The position numbers were made by a program, and so were the translations under genes. Below the pieces are notes generated by a model. That model searched no databases, was not told where the DNA came from, and was given only the letters and a program-made list of their open reading frames with translations. From NCBI GenBank assembly GCA_946610655.1, contig CAMOCH010000037.1, positions 1-8,434 on the forward strand: DNA of 8,434 bases, written 5' to 3'. This document shows positions 1 through 5,857 of the stretch, in pieces; position 1 is the stretch's first letter, and every line of letters begins with the position of its first letter. This stretch comes from an uncultured Clostridia bacterium (lineage in GTDB: Bacteria; Bacillota; Clostridia; Christensenellales; UBA1242).

Positions 1-7
1 TTGAGTA

Positions 8-53
8 GTTGCTTAAACCCGTTGAAGCAACAATAAAGAGCATTAAATCCGCG
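8..53 (+). promoter_or_regulatory. Candidate ribosomal-protein (L13-type) leader upstream of rplM
   Basis: A perfect 7-bp stem, GTTGCTT (8-14) with AAGCAAC (25-31), encloses a 10-base loop AAACCCGTTG. It is followed by GAGCATTAAATCCGCG (38-53), after which the sequence becomes very AT-rich up to the ribosome binding site AAGGA (71-75). TTAAACCCG (13-21) and TTAAATCCG (43-51) are near-identical 9-mers. L13 operons of Firmicutes are known to carry autoregulatory leader RNAs, and the position and the GC-rich islands in AT-rich DNA fit one. I cannot confirm the family by eye. The leader may begin before the window, and no promoter is visible. Confidence 0.42.
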
Positions 54-84
54 AAAAATATAATAAAAATAAGGAATTAATCAA

Positions 85-525
85 ATGAAAACATATATGC
101 AAACAGCAGAACAAAAATCTGAAAAATGGTATTTGGTTGATGCCACAAATATGCCTCTTGGCCGTTTAGCAAGCCAAGTTGCTAGCATTCTCCGTGGTAA
201 AAATAAACCAGAATTCACTCCAAACCAACTTTGTGGAGACCATGTTGTTGTTATCAACTCAGATAAAGTTCTTTTAACAGGAAGAAAAGTTGAACAAAAA
301 TTTTACAGATACCACACAGGTTATATGGGTGGCTTAAAAGAAATCAGTTATAGCACAATGCTATCAGAAAAGTCGGACCTCGCAGTTACTGTTGCCGTTA
401 AAGGCATGCTTCCAAAAAATAGCCTTGGCAGAAAAATGCTTAAATACCTTAGAGTATATAAAGATGCAAATCATGGCCATGAAGCACAAAAACCAGAACT
501 TATTGAATTAGATGGAAGAAGATAG
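85..525 (+). CDS. rplM: Large-subunit ribosomal protein L13 (uL13)
   Basis: L13 is an early-assembly protein of the 50S subunit that binds 23S rRNA. The 146-residue product has the usual bacterial length and the family landmarks. These are KWYLVDA (14-20) with LGRLASQVASILRGK (25-39), GDHVVVINSDKVLLTG (51-66), the L13 signature VKGMLPKNSLGRKM (105-118) and HEAQKPE near the end (132-138). The start ATG has AAGGA nine bases upstream. Another Met lies at codon 5, but MKTYM-type starts are common in this family, so the first is preferred. It forms an operon with rpsI: only 10 bases separate them, and the rpsI ribosome binding site overlaps the rplM stop codon. Expression may be controlled by the leader hairpin upstream. 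Nothing is odd about the protein. Confidence 0.98.
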   Translation: MKTYMQTAEQKSEKWYLVDATNMPLGRLASQVASILRGKNKPEFTPNQLCGDHVVVINSDKVLLTGRKVEQKFYRYHTGYMGGLKEISYSTMLSEKSDLAVTVAVKGMLPKNSLGRKMLKYLRVYKDANHGHEAQKPELIELDGRR

Positions 526-535
526 GAGATAAAAA

Positions 536-949
536 ATGGTAGCAAAGAAAAAAAGTAGTAAAGTTAAATACACTTGGGCAACTGGCCGTAGAAAAAAAGC
601 TATTGCAAGAGTTAGATTGGTTGAAGGAAAAGGTAGCATTGTTATCAATGGAAAAGACGTTGCAGAATATTTCCCAGTAAATGTTATGCAAACTGTTGTT
701 CGTCAACCACTTGTTCTTGTTGAAGCAGAAAACAAATATGACGTTTATGTTAATGTAATTGGTGGTGGTCTTTCTGGACAAGCTGGTGCTTGCCGTCATG
801 GTATTGCAAGAGCGCTTGTGCTTGCAAATGAAACATTCAAAGCTCCAATTAAAGCTGCTGGATTCTTAACTCGTGACCCAAGAATGAAAGAACGTAAAAA
901 ATACGGTCTTAAAAAGGCTCGTAAATCTCCACAATTTAGCAAGAGATAA
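536..949 (+). CDS. rpsI: Small-subunit ribosomal protein S9 (uS9)
   Basis: S9 sits on the head of the 30S subunit, and its C-terminal tail reaches the P-site tRNA. The 137-residue product shows WATGRRKKAIARVRL (14-28), the S9 signature GGGLSGQAGACRHGIARAL (76-94), LTRDPRMKERKKYGLKKARK (111-130) and the expected SPQFSKR tail ending in Lys-Arg. Translation starts at ATG 536 behind AGGAGAT (524-530), which overlaps the rplM stop codon, so the two genes are probably translationally coupled. The rplM-rpsI order is the widespread bacterial arrangement. An intrinsic terminator begins nine bases after the stop, so the operon ends here. Confidence 0.98.
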   Translation: MVAKKKSSKVKYTWATGRRKKAIARVRLVEGKGSIVINGKDVAEYFPVNVMQTVVRQPLVLVEAENKYDVYVNVIGGGLSGQAGACRHGIARALVLANETFKAPIKAAGFLTRDPRMKERKKYGLKKARKSPQFSKR

Positions 950-957
950 TATAATAG

Positions 958-989
958 AAAAAGTCATTCAATTTTGGATGACTTTTTTT
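958..989 (+). terminator. Intrinsic terminator of rplM-rpsI
   Basis: The stem AAAAAGTCAT (958-967) pairs with ATGACTTTTT (978-987). It is extended inwards by a T-G wobble and a C-G pair around a short AT loop, and seven T residues follow the ATGAC arm (983-989). It sits directly after rpsI and separates the ribosomal operon from spoIVA. Confidence 0.9.
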
Positions 990-1010
990 GTGTAAATTTT
1001 TCTTTTTTAT

Positions 1011-1039
1011 TCATAAACCTACTTAAGTATGCATAAAGT
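1011..1039 (+). promoter_or_regulatory. Putative sigma-E (mother-cell) promoter of spoIVA
   Basis: TCATAAA (1011-1017), a 14-base spacer and CATAAAGT (1032-1039) match the Bacillus/Clostridium sigma-E consensus well: a -35 near KMATAWW and a -10 near CATACAAT, about 14 bases apart. Transcription would start near 1046, leaving a short untranslated leader with the strong ribosome binding site AAGGAGG (1055-1061). spoIVA is a classical sigma-E target in Bacillus subtilis, which supports the reading. No comparably good sigma-A promoter is seen between the rpsI terminator and the start codon. Confidence 0.68.
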
Positions 1040-1067
1040 TTGGTAAGCAGAAAAAAGGAGGATAATT

Positions 1068-2549
1068 ATGGATAAATTTGAAATATATAACGATATTTCT
1101 GCTAGAACAAATGGGGATATTTATGTTGGTATTGTTGGACCCGTTAGAACTGGAAAGTCAACTTTTATAAAGAAATTTATGGAAAAGATAGTTCTTCCAA
1201 ATGTTGAATTATCGGCTGAAAAGGATAGAATGATTGATGAATTGCCTCAATCTGGCAATGGAAAGCAAATTATGACAACCCAGCCAAAATTTGTGCCAAA
1301 CAAGGCTATTAAAGTAGATTTTAATGAAAATGTTAGTGCAAAAGTTAGAATGGTTGATTGTGTTGGATATTTTGTGTCTGGAGCCGAGGGTGCAGAAAAC
1401 AATGATGGCACAGAAAGACTTGTTAAAACGCCTTGGAGCGATGATGAAATTACTCTTAGAGAAGCGGCTGAAATTGGCACTAAAAAGGTTATTTGCGACC
1501 ATAGCACAATATCAGTGCTTGTAACAACAGACGGCAGCATAGGAGATATTTCTAGACTTTCATATGTGCCAGCAGAAGAAAGAGTTGTTGGCGAATTAAA
1601 ACAAGCAAAAAAACCTTTTGTGGTGCTAGTAAATAGCACAAAACCAGATAGTGATGCAACTAAAAAACTTACTGAAAGTTTAAGTGAAAAATATAAAGTG
1701 CCGGTTGTGAGCTACAATATTGAAAAAATGGAAGAAACAGAGTTTTGTGAAGTTCTTGAAACTATTCTTTATGAATTTCCAGTTGCCAAAATTAATGTTG
1801 ACCTTCCAAAATGGGTTAGAGCGCTTCCTGCTGAAAATGAATTGATAAAAAACATTTTGGAAAGACTTAAAAGTGGCGTAAATGACATAGAAAAAATCAA
1901 AGATGCATCGAAATTGCAAAATTTATTTAAAGATGATGAAAATATAGAAAAATTTTCGGTAAAAACTGCAAATTTGTCTGATGGAACTATAAATTATGAG
2001 ATAAATTTGAAAAATAGTGTATTTTACAACCTTTTATCTGCAGAATGTGGTATAAATATTGAAGATGACTTCTATTTGATGAGCTATATTAAGCATTTGG
2101 TTTATGCTAAACACGAATATGATAAATTAAAAGGTGCATTAGAGCAGGTTAAACAAACTGGCTATGGTGTTGTTAATCCTGGAATGGAAGATATGACTCT
2201 TGAAGAACCACAAATTGTTTCAAAAGGTGGAAATTCTGGGGTTAAACTCAAAGCTAGCGCTCCAAGTTTACATATTATGAGAGTTGATGTTGAAACTGAA
2301 GTTTGCCCGGCAATAGGAAGTGGAGAGCAAAGTCAAAATTTTGCAGAGTATATTAAAACAGAATTTCAAAACAATCCACAAAACATTTGGAATACAAATA
2401 TGTTTGGAAAATCTCTTTCAAGTTTGGTTAAAGAAGGTATTGATTCAAAAGTTAATAACATTCCAGAAGAAGCTCAAATTAAAATTAGAAAAACACTTAC
2501 TAAAATTGTTAACGAAAGAAGAGGGGGAATTATTTGTATTTTGTTATAG
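1068..2549 (+). CDS. spoIVA: Stage IV sporulation protein A, spore-coat basement-layer ATPase
   Basis: SpoIVA is a mother-cell protein that hydrolyses ATP to polymerise irreversibly around the forespore. It forms the basement layer on which the coat assembles, and it is also needed for the cortex. The 493-residue length matches the B. subtilis protein (492). The N-terminal P-loop domain has Walker A GPVRTGKST (24-32, Lys30), the paired threonines MTT (69-71) thought to act as the sensor, and Walker B VRMVDCVGY (93-101, Asp97). These fall at the same numbers as in B. subtilis. Further conserved blocks are AAEIGTKKVI (133-142), TTDGSIGDI (153-161), VKQTGYG (361-367), WNTNMFGKSLSSLVKEGI (441-458) and the hydrophobic tail GGIICILL (486-493). 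The tail region is important for localisation in the known protein. The start has AAGGAGG six bases upstream. It is monocistronic, with a sigma-E-like promoter and a terminator. It marks the host as an endospore former or a recent descendant of one. Confidence 0.97.
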   Translation: MDKFEIYNDISARTNGDIYVGIVGPVRTGKSTFIKKFMEKIVLPNVELSAEKDRMIDELPQSGNGKQIMTTQPKFVPNKAIKVDFNENVSAKVRMVDCVGYFVSGAEGAENNDGTERLVKTPWSDDEITLREAAEIGTKKVICDHSTISVLVTTDGSIGDISRLSYVPAEERVVGELKQAKKPFVVLVNSTKPDSDATKKLTESLSEKYKVPVVSYNIEKMEETEFCEVLETILYEFPVAKINVDLPKWVRALPAENELIKNILERLKSGVNDIEKIKDASKLQNLFKDDENIEKFSVKTANLSDGTINYEINLKNSVFYNLLSAECGINIEDDFYLMSYIKHLVYAKHEYDKLKGALEQVKQTGYGVVNPGMEDMTLEEPQIVSKGGNSGVKLKASAPSLHIMRVDVETEVCPAIGSGEQSQNFAEYIKTEFQNNPQNIWNTNMFGKSLSSLVKEGIDSKVNNIPEEAQIKIRKTLTKIVNERRGGIICILL

Positions 2550-2556
2550 AGACAAT

Positions 2557-2585
2557 AAAAAAGCACTAATTATTAGTGCTTTTTT
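2557..2585. terminator. Bidirectional terminator between spoIVA and the convergent GH18 gene
   Basis: The stem GCACTAAT (2563-2570) with ATTAGTGC (2572-2579) is flanked by six A residues on the left and six T residues on the right, so each strand reads as a stable hairpin followed by a T tract. It lies seven bases after the spoIVA stop. On the minus strand it is about 56 bases beyond the GH18 stop and can therefore end both convergent transcripts. Confidence 0.9.
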
Positions 2586-2597
2586 ATTACGAAAATG

Positions 2598-2641
2598 CGT
2601 TTTTTGCTAGATTTTATGGGGTATTATGCGAGACATAATAC
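2598..2641 (+). repeat. Dispersed intergenic repeat, copy 1
   Basis: This copy starts with CGTTTTTTG and then carries the block CTAGATTTTATGGG (2607-2620) and the block AGACATAATA (2631-2640), ten bases apart. Both blocks recur exactly, at the same spacing and orientation, at 5727-5760. Here the right half folds into a perfect 8-bp hairpin, GTATTATG (2621-2628) with CATAATAC (2634-2641), loop CGAGA. There is no T tract, so it is not a terminator. It lies between the bidirectional terminator and the GH18 stop codon, which it directly abuts, so it would be in the 3' untranslated part of the GH18 mRNA. Its function is unknown. Confidence 0.72.
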
Positions 2642-3751
2642 TTAAATCTGCAAATATTGTTTTGCGATTTCAGAATATGCATATTTTGATTGAATTCCTG
2701 CGTTTTGTTCAATTTTTGCATCACGGCCAATTGACCAAAATGAAAGTAGTCCATAATTATTATTTTTTGCATGATTGGTTACTTTTTGCATCATTGAAGT
2801 TGTGAATGTTGGATACAAACTGCTTTCATATCCAAGTGCAACGGTGCAACCGGTTTTAACATATGCAGCAGTGGTTGAAAGTTCAATTCCTTGGTTTGAG
2901 TAGATTGTTTGAAGTTGACCGATGCAACTTTCCATTGCTCGAACACTTGCGTCGCCATAGTCTTCGCCATTGTTAACGCCAGTTCCGTAGCACATGCACA
3001 TGTTGTTAATAAGAGTAATTTCCACACCTTCCGAAACATAAGCTTTTATAATATTTATTTGTTTGTTCTCCCAACCATAAGGCATAATTGGAATAGTTAG
3101 AGATACTTCAACATTGGTTTTATCTTGAACTTTTTTGATAGCTTTTGCATTTGCCACATTTTGATCATAGTCTTGGTTGTCTTCTTCAATGTCTAAATCA
3201 ATTCTTGAAAGAGAGTAAGTTTGAATAACATCTGTGTAAAAGTTTTCAAGCAAATCTTCACTTTGAGTAACTTTCCATGGGGCATTTCCTGCTTGACCAC
3301 CAATTGAAATAATATACATTCCTCCAGAATCTTTGAGATTTTGCATACTTTGAACAATTCCAAGATATTGTGCATCTGTGCTAGATTTTGTCAAACTTGC
3401 ATAGCCTCCCCAAGCCCAGTTAAGTTTGTTGTTTGAAATAGGGTTGCTTTGAACAGGGTTAATAAAACCAAGGTGATAAGTTTTTATGTTTGTATCAATT
3501 GCAAACTTTGCAAGATTTGGTGCGCCATTTATTGAATATTCGCTTGATGGGTCAACCCAACTTGTCATGTCAACAAATGGGGCGACCATTCTTTTTGGAA
3601 GCCCACTTGGGTAGTTTTCGCTGTTTATAATTGAATATTCCACGGCAGGGGTGACAAATATGATAATCAATGAAAAAACAAACAAAAAGAACATTGATGA
3701 GAATATTGGCACATAAGTTTTTAACCATTTTTGGTCTATAATTTTTTTCAT
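2642..3751 (-). CDS. Membrane-anchored or secreted GH18 (chitinase-like) glycosidase
   Basis: This is a 369-residue protein with a glycoside hydrolase family 18 TIM barrel. It resembles the Pyrococcus ChiA-like branch of chitinases and related N-acetylglucosaminidases. An N-terminal hydrophobic segment (about 13-35), preceded by Lys/Trp-rich residues, is a signal peptide or anchor, so the barrel is extracellular. Visible motifs are APFVDMTSW (57-65), the strand-3 motif ISIGGQAG (148-155), the catalytic motif IDLDIE (184-189, DxDxE with Glu189 as proton donor) and the terminal strand LLSFWSIGRD (335-344, Trp339). The strand-6 motif reads NMCMCYG (250-256), where relatives usually have NxMxMDYG, so Asp is replaced by Cys254. 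The start at 3751 is chosen because AGGAG lies seven bases upstream. The ATG at 3814 has no ribosome binding site, and the extension would run into the exporter promoter. The substrate could be chitin-type or peptidoglycan-type GlcNAc polymers. No LysM or other wall-binding domain is present. No convincing promoter was found. Confidence 0.85.
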   Translation of the reverse strand: MKKIIDQKWLKTYVPIFSSMFFLFVFSLIIIFVTPAVEYSIINSENYPSGLPKRMVAPFVDMTSWVDPSSEYSINGAPNLAKFAIDTNIKTYHLGFINPVQSNPISNNKLNWAWGGYASLTKSSTDAQYLGIVQSMQNLKDSGGMYIISIGGQAGNAPWKVTQSEDLLENFYTDVIQTYSLSRIDLDIEEDNQDYDQNVANAKAIKKVQDKTNVEVSLTIPIMPYGWENKQINIIKAYVSEGVEITLINNMCMCYGTGVNNGEDYGDASVRAMESCIGQLQTIYSNQGIELSTTAAYVKTGCTVALGYESSLYPTFTTSMMQKVTNHAKNNNYGLLSFWSIGRDAKIEQNAGIQSKYAYSEIAKQYLQI

Positions 3752-3807
3752 AAAATTTCTCCTGAATTTAGTGTGCGAAATTTGACGAATTTTATACATA
3801 AACCATA

Positions 3808-3836
3808 TTGACAATATTTGTGGTGTTTGTTAAACT
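3808..3836 (+). promoter_or_regulatory. Sigma-A promoter of the ABC exporter gene
   Basis: A perfect -35 TTGACA (3808-3813), a 17-base spacer ending in an extended -10 TGT, and the -10 TAAACT (3831-3836). The predicted start is near 3843, giving a leader of about 19 bases that contains the ribosome binding site AAAGAGG (3850-3856), five bases before ATG 3862. The -10 lies inside a palindrome that looks like an operator. Confidence 0.72.
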
Positions 3837-3851
3837 ATTGATATAGTTTAA
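3830..3851. promoter_or_regulatory. Palindromic operator-like site over the exporter -10
   Basis: A perfect 9-bp inverted repeat: TTAAACTAT (3830-3838) and ATAGTTTAA (3843-3851), separated by TGAT. It covers the whole predicted -10 and the likely start site. It is therefore better read as a protein-binding operator than as an RNA hairpin, since its left arm would not be transcribed. AT-rich palindromes of this size at exporter promoters are typical of dimeric repressors such as MarR or TetR types. No regulator gene is in the window, so the binding protein is unidentified. Confidence 0.55.
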
Positions 3852-3861
3852 AGAGGTTTTT

Positions 3862-5679
3862 ATGAGTAAGAAATCTAAAGAAAAATACACAAAAAAAGTT
3901 CAAGATACTGCTAATATTGAGAAAAAAGAAGATGAGTCTAAGCCTAAAAAGAAATATAAAGGGTATAAGGCTCTCTTTACTATTTTGGGTAATTATAAAA
4001 AAGAAAGATTAAGACTTGTTGCTATAACTTTTTTGGTAATTTTAACTGCGCTTTTGACGCTGCTTTTTCCAATATTTCAAGAGAGAATGTATGCACACAT
4101 CTACGCAGGAGAATATCAACAATTTATTTTGTTTTTTGCATATTTTTGGCTTGTGGAATTTGCTTGTGCAACTCTTAATGCAATTAGACATATCATATCT
4201 GAAAAAGCTTCTGAAAATATTTTTTATAACATGACAGTAGGGGCTTTTTCAAGGTTCTTTCCAATTCTTTCAAGAAAACTTGACCACGAAAATTCAGGTA
4301 AATTATTAAATAGAATAACAAGAGACCCATCAAGTTTGTCTGAAGTATATCAATATTTGCTAACCACTTTCGCAAATATTTTCAGAAATGTTGCAGTTAT
4401 GTTTATTATATACACATACAACTGGAAGATTGCTTTGTATATAACAATTGGAGTTTCTTTAACTTACATTTTGTATTATGTTAAAAACAGAATTAGACAA
4501 AATTACCGTAAAGTTGATTTTAAAATCCGTGATGGCATAACTGGTATTAGTAATGAAACTATCAGGGGAGCCAAAGATGTTAAAGTTTTAGACATGCAAA
4601 ATCAACTTCTTGATAAGTATAGTGCAAAAATTGATGAGAAAAATAAAAATGATATAATAAGGGTTAAAAAAGTTGCCTGTATTGATATTGTATCAATGGT
4701 AATTAATGTTGCTGTATGGGTTGGCTTTGCGGCTTTGACTGTGCATGAACTAGAACTTGGAAATGTCACGGTTTCGGCAGCGCTTGTTATGTATCAATAT
4801 TCTAACACAATATATGGCATTATTGGAAATATATCAGGATTGGTTGACTACATGAATGAAAAAGAGCTTATTTCTGAAAGGGTTTTGGAACTTTATGATG
4901 AAACAATTTACCCTCAAGAAAAGTATGGCACAACTCATCTCGATAGTGTTACTGGAAAAATGAGTATTGAAAATTTAACTTTTACCTATGATGGCAAAGA
5001 AAATTTGTTTGAAAATTTTTCTGTCAACTTTGAAGAAAATAAACTCACTGCAATTGTAGGAAAAAGTGGAGAAGGAAAAACAAGTATCTCTAACATTCTT
5101 TTTCATTTGTATGACTGGACAGATGGAAGCGTTAAGCTTGATGGCGTTGACATTAGAGAATTAGATAAAGATAGCTTGAAAAATAACATTTCTGTTATTA
5201 TTCAACAACCATACATATTCAACATGACAATAAAAGAAAATTTGCTACTAGCAAAAAAAGATGCAACTGATGAAGAACTGTGGAATGTTCTTGAAAAAGC
5301 GCAACTTAAAGATTATGTTGAAAGTTTGGAGAAAAAGTTAGACTCAGTTGTTGGTGAAAACGGAATACAGATGAGTGGTGGACAAAAACAAAGACTATCT
5401 ATTGCAAGAGCGCTACTTAAAAACACAAAAGTTATAATTTTTGATGAAGCAACCAGCAGCCTTGACAACGAATCTCAATCTAAAATTCAAAAAGTTATGG
5501 AAGACCTTAAAGGTGACCATACACTTATTGTTATTGCTCACAGACTTTCAACAATAAAAGATGCAGATAAGATTGTGGTTTTGGATAATCACCAAGTTTC
5601 AGCAGAGGGCACACATGAAGAATTGATGAAGGTTTCAAATGTTTATAAGAGTTTGTATGCAACTGAAAAAGCAGAGTAA
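3862..5679 (+). CDS. ABC exporter, half-size permease-ATPase fusion
   Basis: This 605-residue type IV (ABCB/MsbA-like) exporter has its membrane and ATPase domains on one chain and would act as a homodimer or with a partner. A Lys/Glu-rich cytosolic extension (1-35) precedes six predicted membrane helices (about 52-72, 85-107, 168-186, 188-206, 275-296, 305-327). The nucleotide-binding domain (about 367-600) has all the usual parts. They are Walker A GKSGEGKT (400-407), Q-loop IIQQPYIFN (446-454), signature MSGGQKQR (504-511), Walker B VIIFDEA (524-530, catalytic Glu529), D-loop SSLD (532-535) and switch His560 in IAHRLST. It should be active. The substrate cannot be read from sequence. Lipids, drugs or peptides are all possible, and no peptidase C39 domain or partner gene is seen. 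It is transcribed divergently from the GH18 gene with its own promoter, operator-like palindrome and terminator. Confidence 0.94.
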   Translation: MSKKSKEKYTKKVQDTANIEKKEDESKPKKKYKGYKALFTILGNYKKERLRLVAITFLVILTALLTLLFPIFQERMYAHIYAGEYQQFILFFAYFWLVEFACATLNAIRHIISEKASENIFYNMTVGAFSRFFPILSRKLDHENSGKLLNRITRDPSSLSEVYQYLLTTFANIFRNVAVMFIIYTYNWKIALYITIGVSLTYILYYVKNRIRQNYRKVDFKIRDGITGISNETIRGAKDVKVLDMQNQLLDKYSAKIDEKNKNDIIRVKKVACIDIVSMVINVAVWVGFAALTVHELELGNVTVSAALVMYQYSNTIYGIIGNISGLVDYMNEKELISERVLELYDETIYPQEKYGTTHLDSVTGKMSIENLTFTYDGKENLFENFSVNFEENKLTAIVGKSGEGKTSISNILFHLYDWTDGSVKLDGVDIRELDKDSLKNNISVIIQQPYIFNMTIKENLLLAKKDATDEELWNVLEKAQLKDYVESLEKKLDSVVGENGIQMSGGQKQRLSIARALLKNTKVIIFDEATSSLDNESQSKIQKVMEDLKGDHTLIVIAHRLSTIKDADKIVVLDNHQVSAEGTHEELMKVSNVYKSLYATEKAE

Positions 5680-5709
5680 ATCATTGCAAAAAAATTGCAA
5701 TGATTTTTT
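5678..5709 (+). terminator. Intrinsic terminator of the ABC exporter gene
   Basis: A perfect 12-bp stem, AAATCATTGCAA (5678-5689) with TTGCAATGATTT (5695-5706), loop of five A, then further T residues to 5709. It begins inside the exporter stop codon. Confidence 0.92.
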
Positions 5710-5718
5710 ATTAAACGT

Positions 5719-5761
5719 CGTTTTGACTAGATTTTATGGGAAGGTATGACAGACATAATAT
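5719..5761 (+). repeat. Dispersed intergenic repeat, copy 2
   Basis: This copy has CGTTTTGA, then CTAGATTTTATGGG (5727-5740) and AGACATAATA (5751-5760). Both blocks are identical to copy 1 (2607-2620, 2631-2640) and the ten-base gap is the same length. Conserved TATG (5745-5748) and CATA (5754-5757) could pair around a five-base loop as in copy 1. The longer stem is lost here, but alternative pairings exist, such as ATGACA (5746-5751) with TGTCAT (5761-5766). Like copy 1 it comes shortly after an intrinsic terminator. It precedes the transglutaminase gene by about 100 bases. Its function is unknown. Confidence 0.72.
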
Positions 5762-5804
5762 GTCATGGTTAGTCATTATCTTTCATAAAACTTTTGTTAA
5801 TTAT

Positions 5805-5833
5805 TTGTTATACAGAAAATTTTATGTTATTAT
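5805..5833 (+). promoter_or_regulatory. Putative sigma-A promoter of the transglutaminase-like gene
   Basis: TTGTTA (5805-5810, 4 of 6 consensus bases), a 17-base spacer and TATTAT (5828-5833, 5 of 6). Transcription would start near 5840, giving a leader of under 20 bases with the ribosome binding site AAGGAG (5846-5851). AT-rich surroundings make chance matches likely, but the spacing and position are good. Confidence 0.55.
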
Positions 5834-5845
5834 GAAAACATAAAA
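5820..5845. promoter_or_regulatory. Inverted repeat over the -10 and start site of the transglutaminase-like gene
   Basis: TTTTATGTT (5820-5828) and AACATAAAA (5837-5845) are perfect 9-bp arms separated by eight bases. The pair spans the predicted -10 and ends next to the ribosome binding site. It could be an operator. The sequence differs from the palindrome at the exporter promoter, so the two genes need not share a regulator. Confidence 0.42.
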
Positions 5846-5857
5846 AAGGAGAAAATT

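Noticed and set aside
500..799. 99-codon minus-strand frame opposite rpsI
   Set aside because: It is antisense to a certain ribosomal protein gene, has a low-complexity Phe/Asn/Ser composition and no recognisable domain.
1247..1639. 130-codon minus-strand frame opposite spoIVA
   Set aside because: It lies wholly within the conserved ATPase domain coding sequence of spoIVA and has no supporting start signal or family resemblance.
2621..2641. Copy 1 hairpin as a terminator of the GH18 gene
   Set aside because: No T tract follows it on either strand, and a complete bidirectional terminator is present at 2557-2585.
3763..3796. Sigma-E-like promoter for the GH18 gene on the minus strand (GTATAAA and CACACTAA)
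   Set aside because: The -10 match is weak and the implied start would fall within the ribosome binding site.
3752..3814. Longer N-terminus for the GH18 protein starting at ATG 3814
   Set aside because: It has no ribosome binding site. The added 21 residues put a charged stretch before the signal segment, and the region contains the exporter -35. The start at 3751 has AGGAG at good spacing followed by a typical Met-Lys-Lys signal start.
5723..5750. Promoter within repeat copy 2 (TTGACT with a TATGAC -10)
   Set aside because: The -10 is poor, the TTGACT is not kept in copy 1, and a better promoter lies closer to the gene at 5805-5833.
5783..5816. Sigma-E-like promoter for the transglutaminase gene (TCATAAA and TATACAGA)
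   Set aside because: The spacing is about 19 bases, too long for sigma-E; a sigma-A-type match with correct spacing is nearby.
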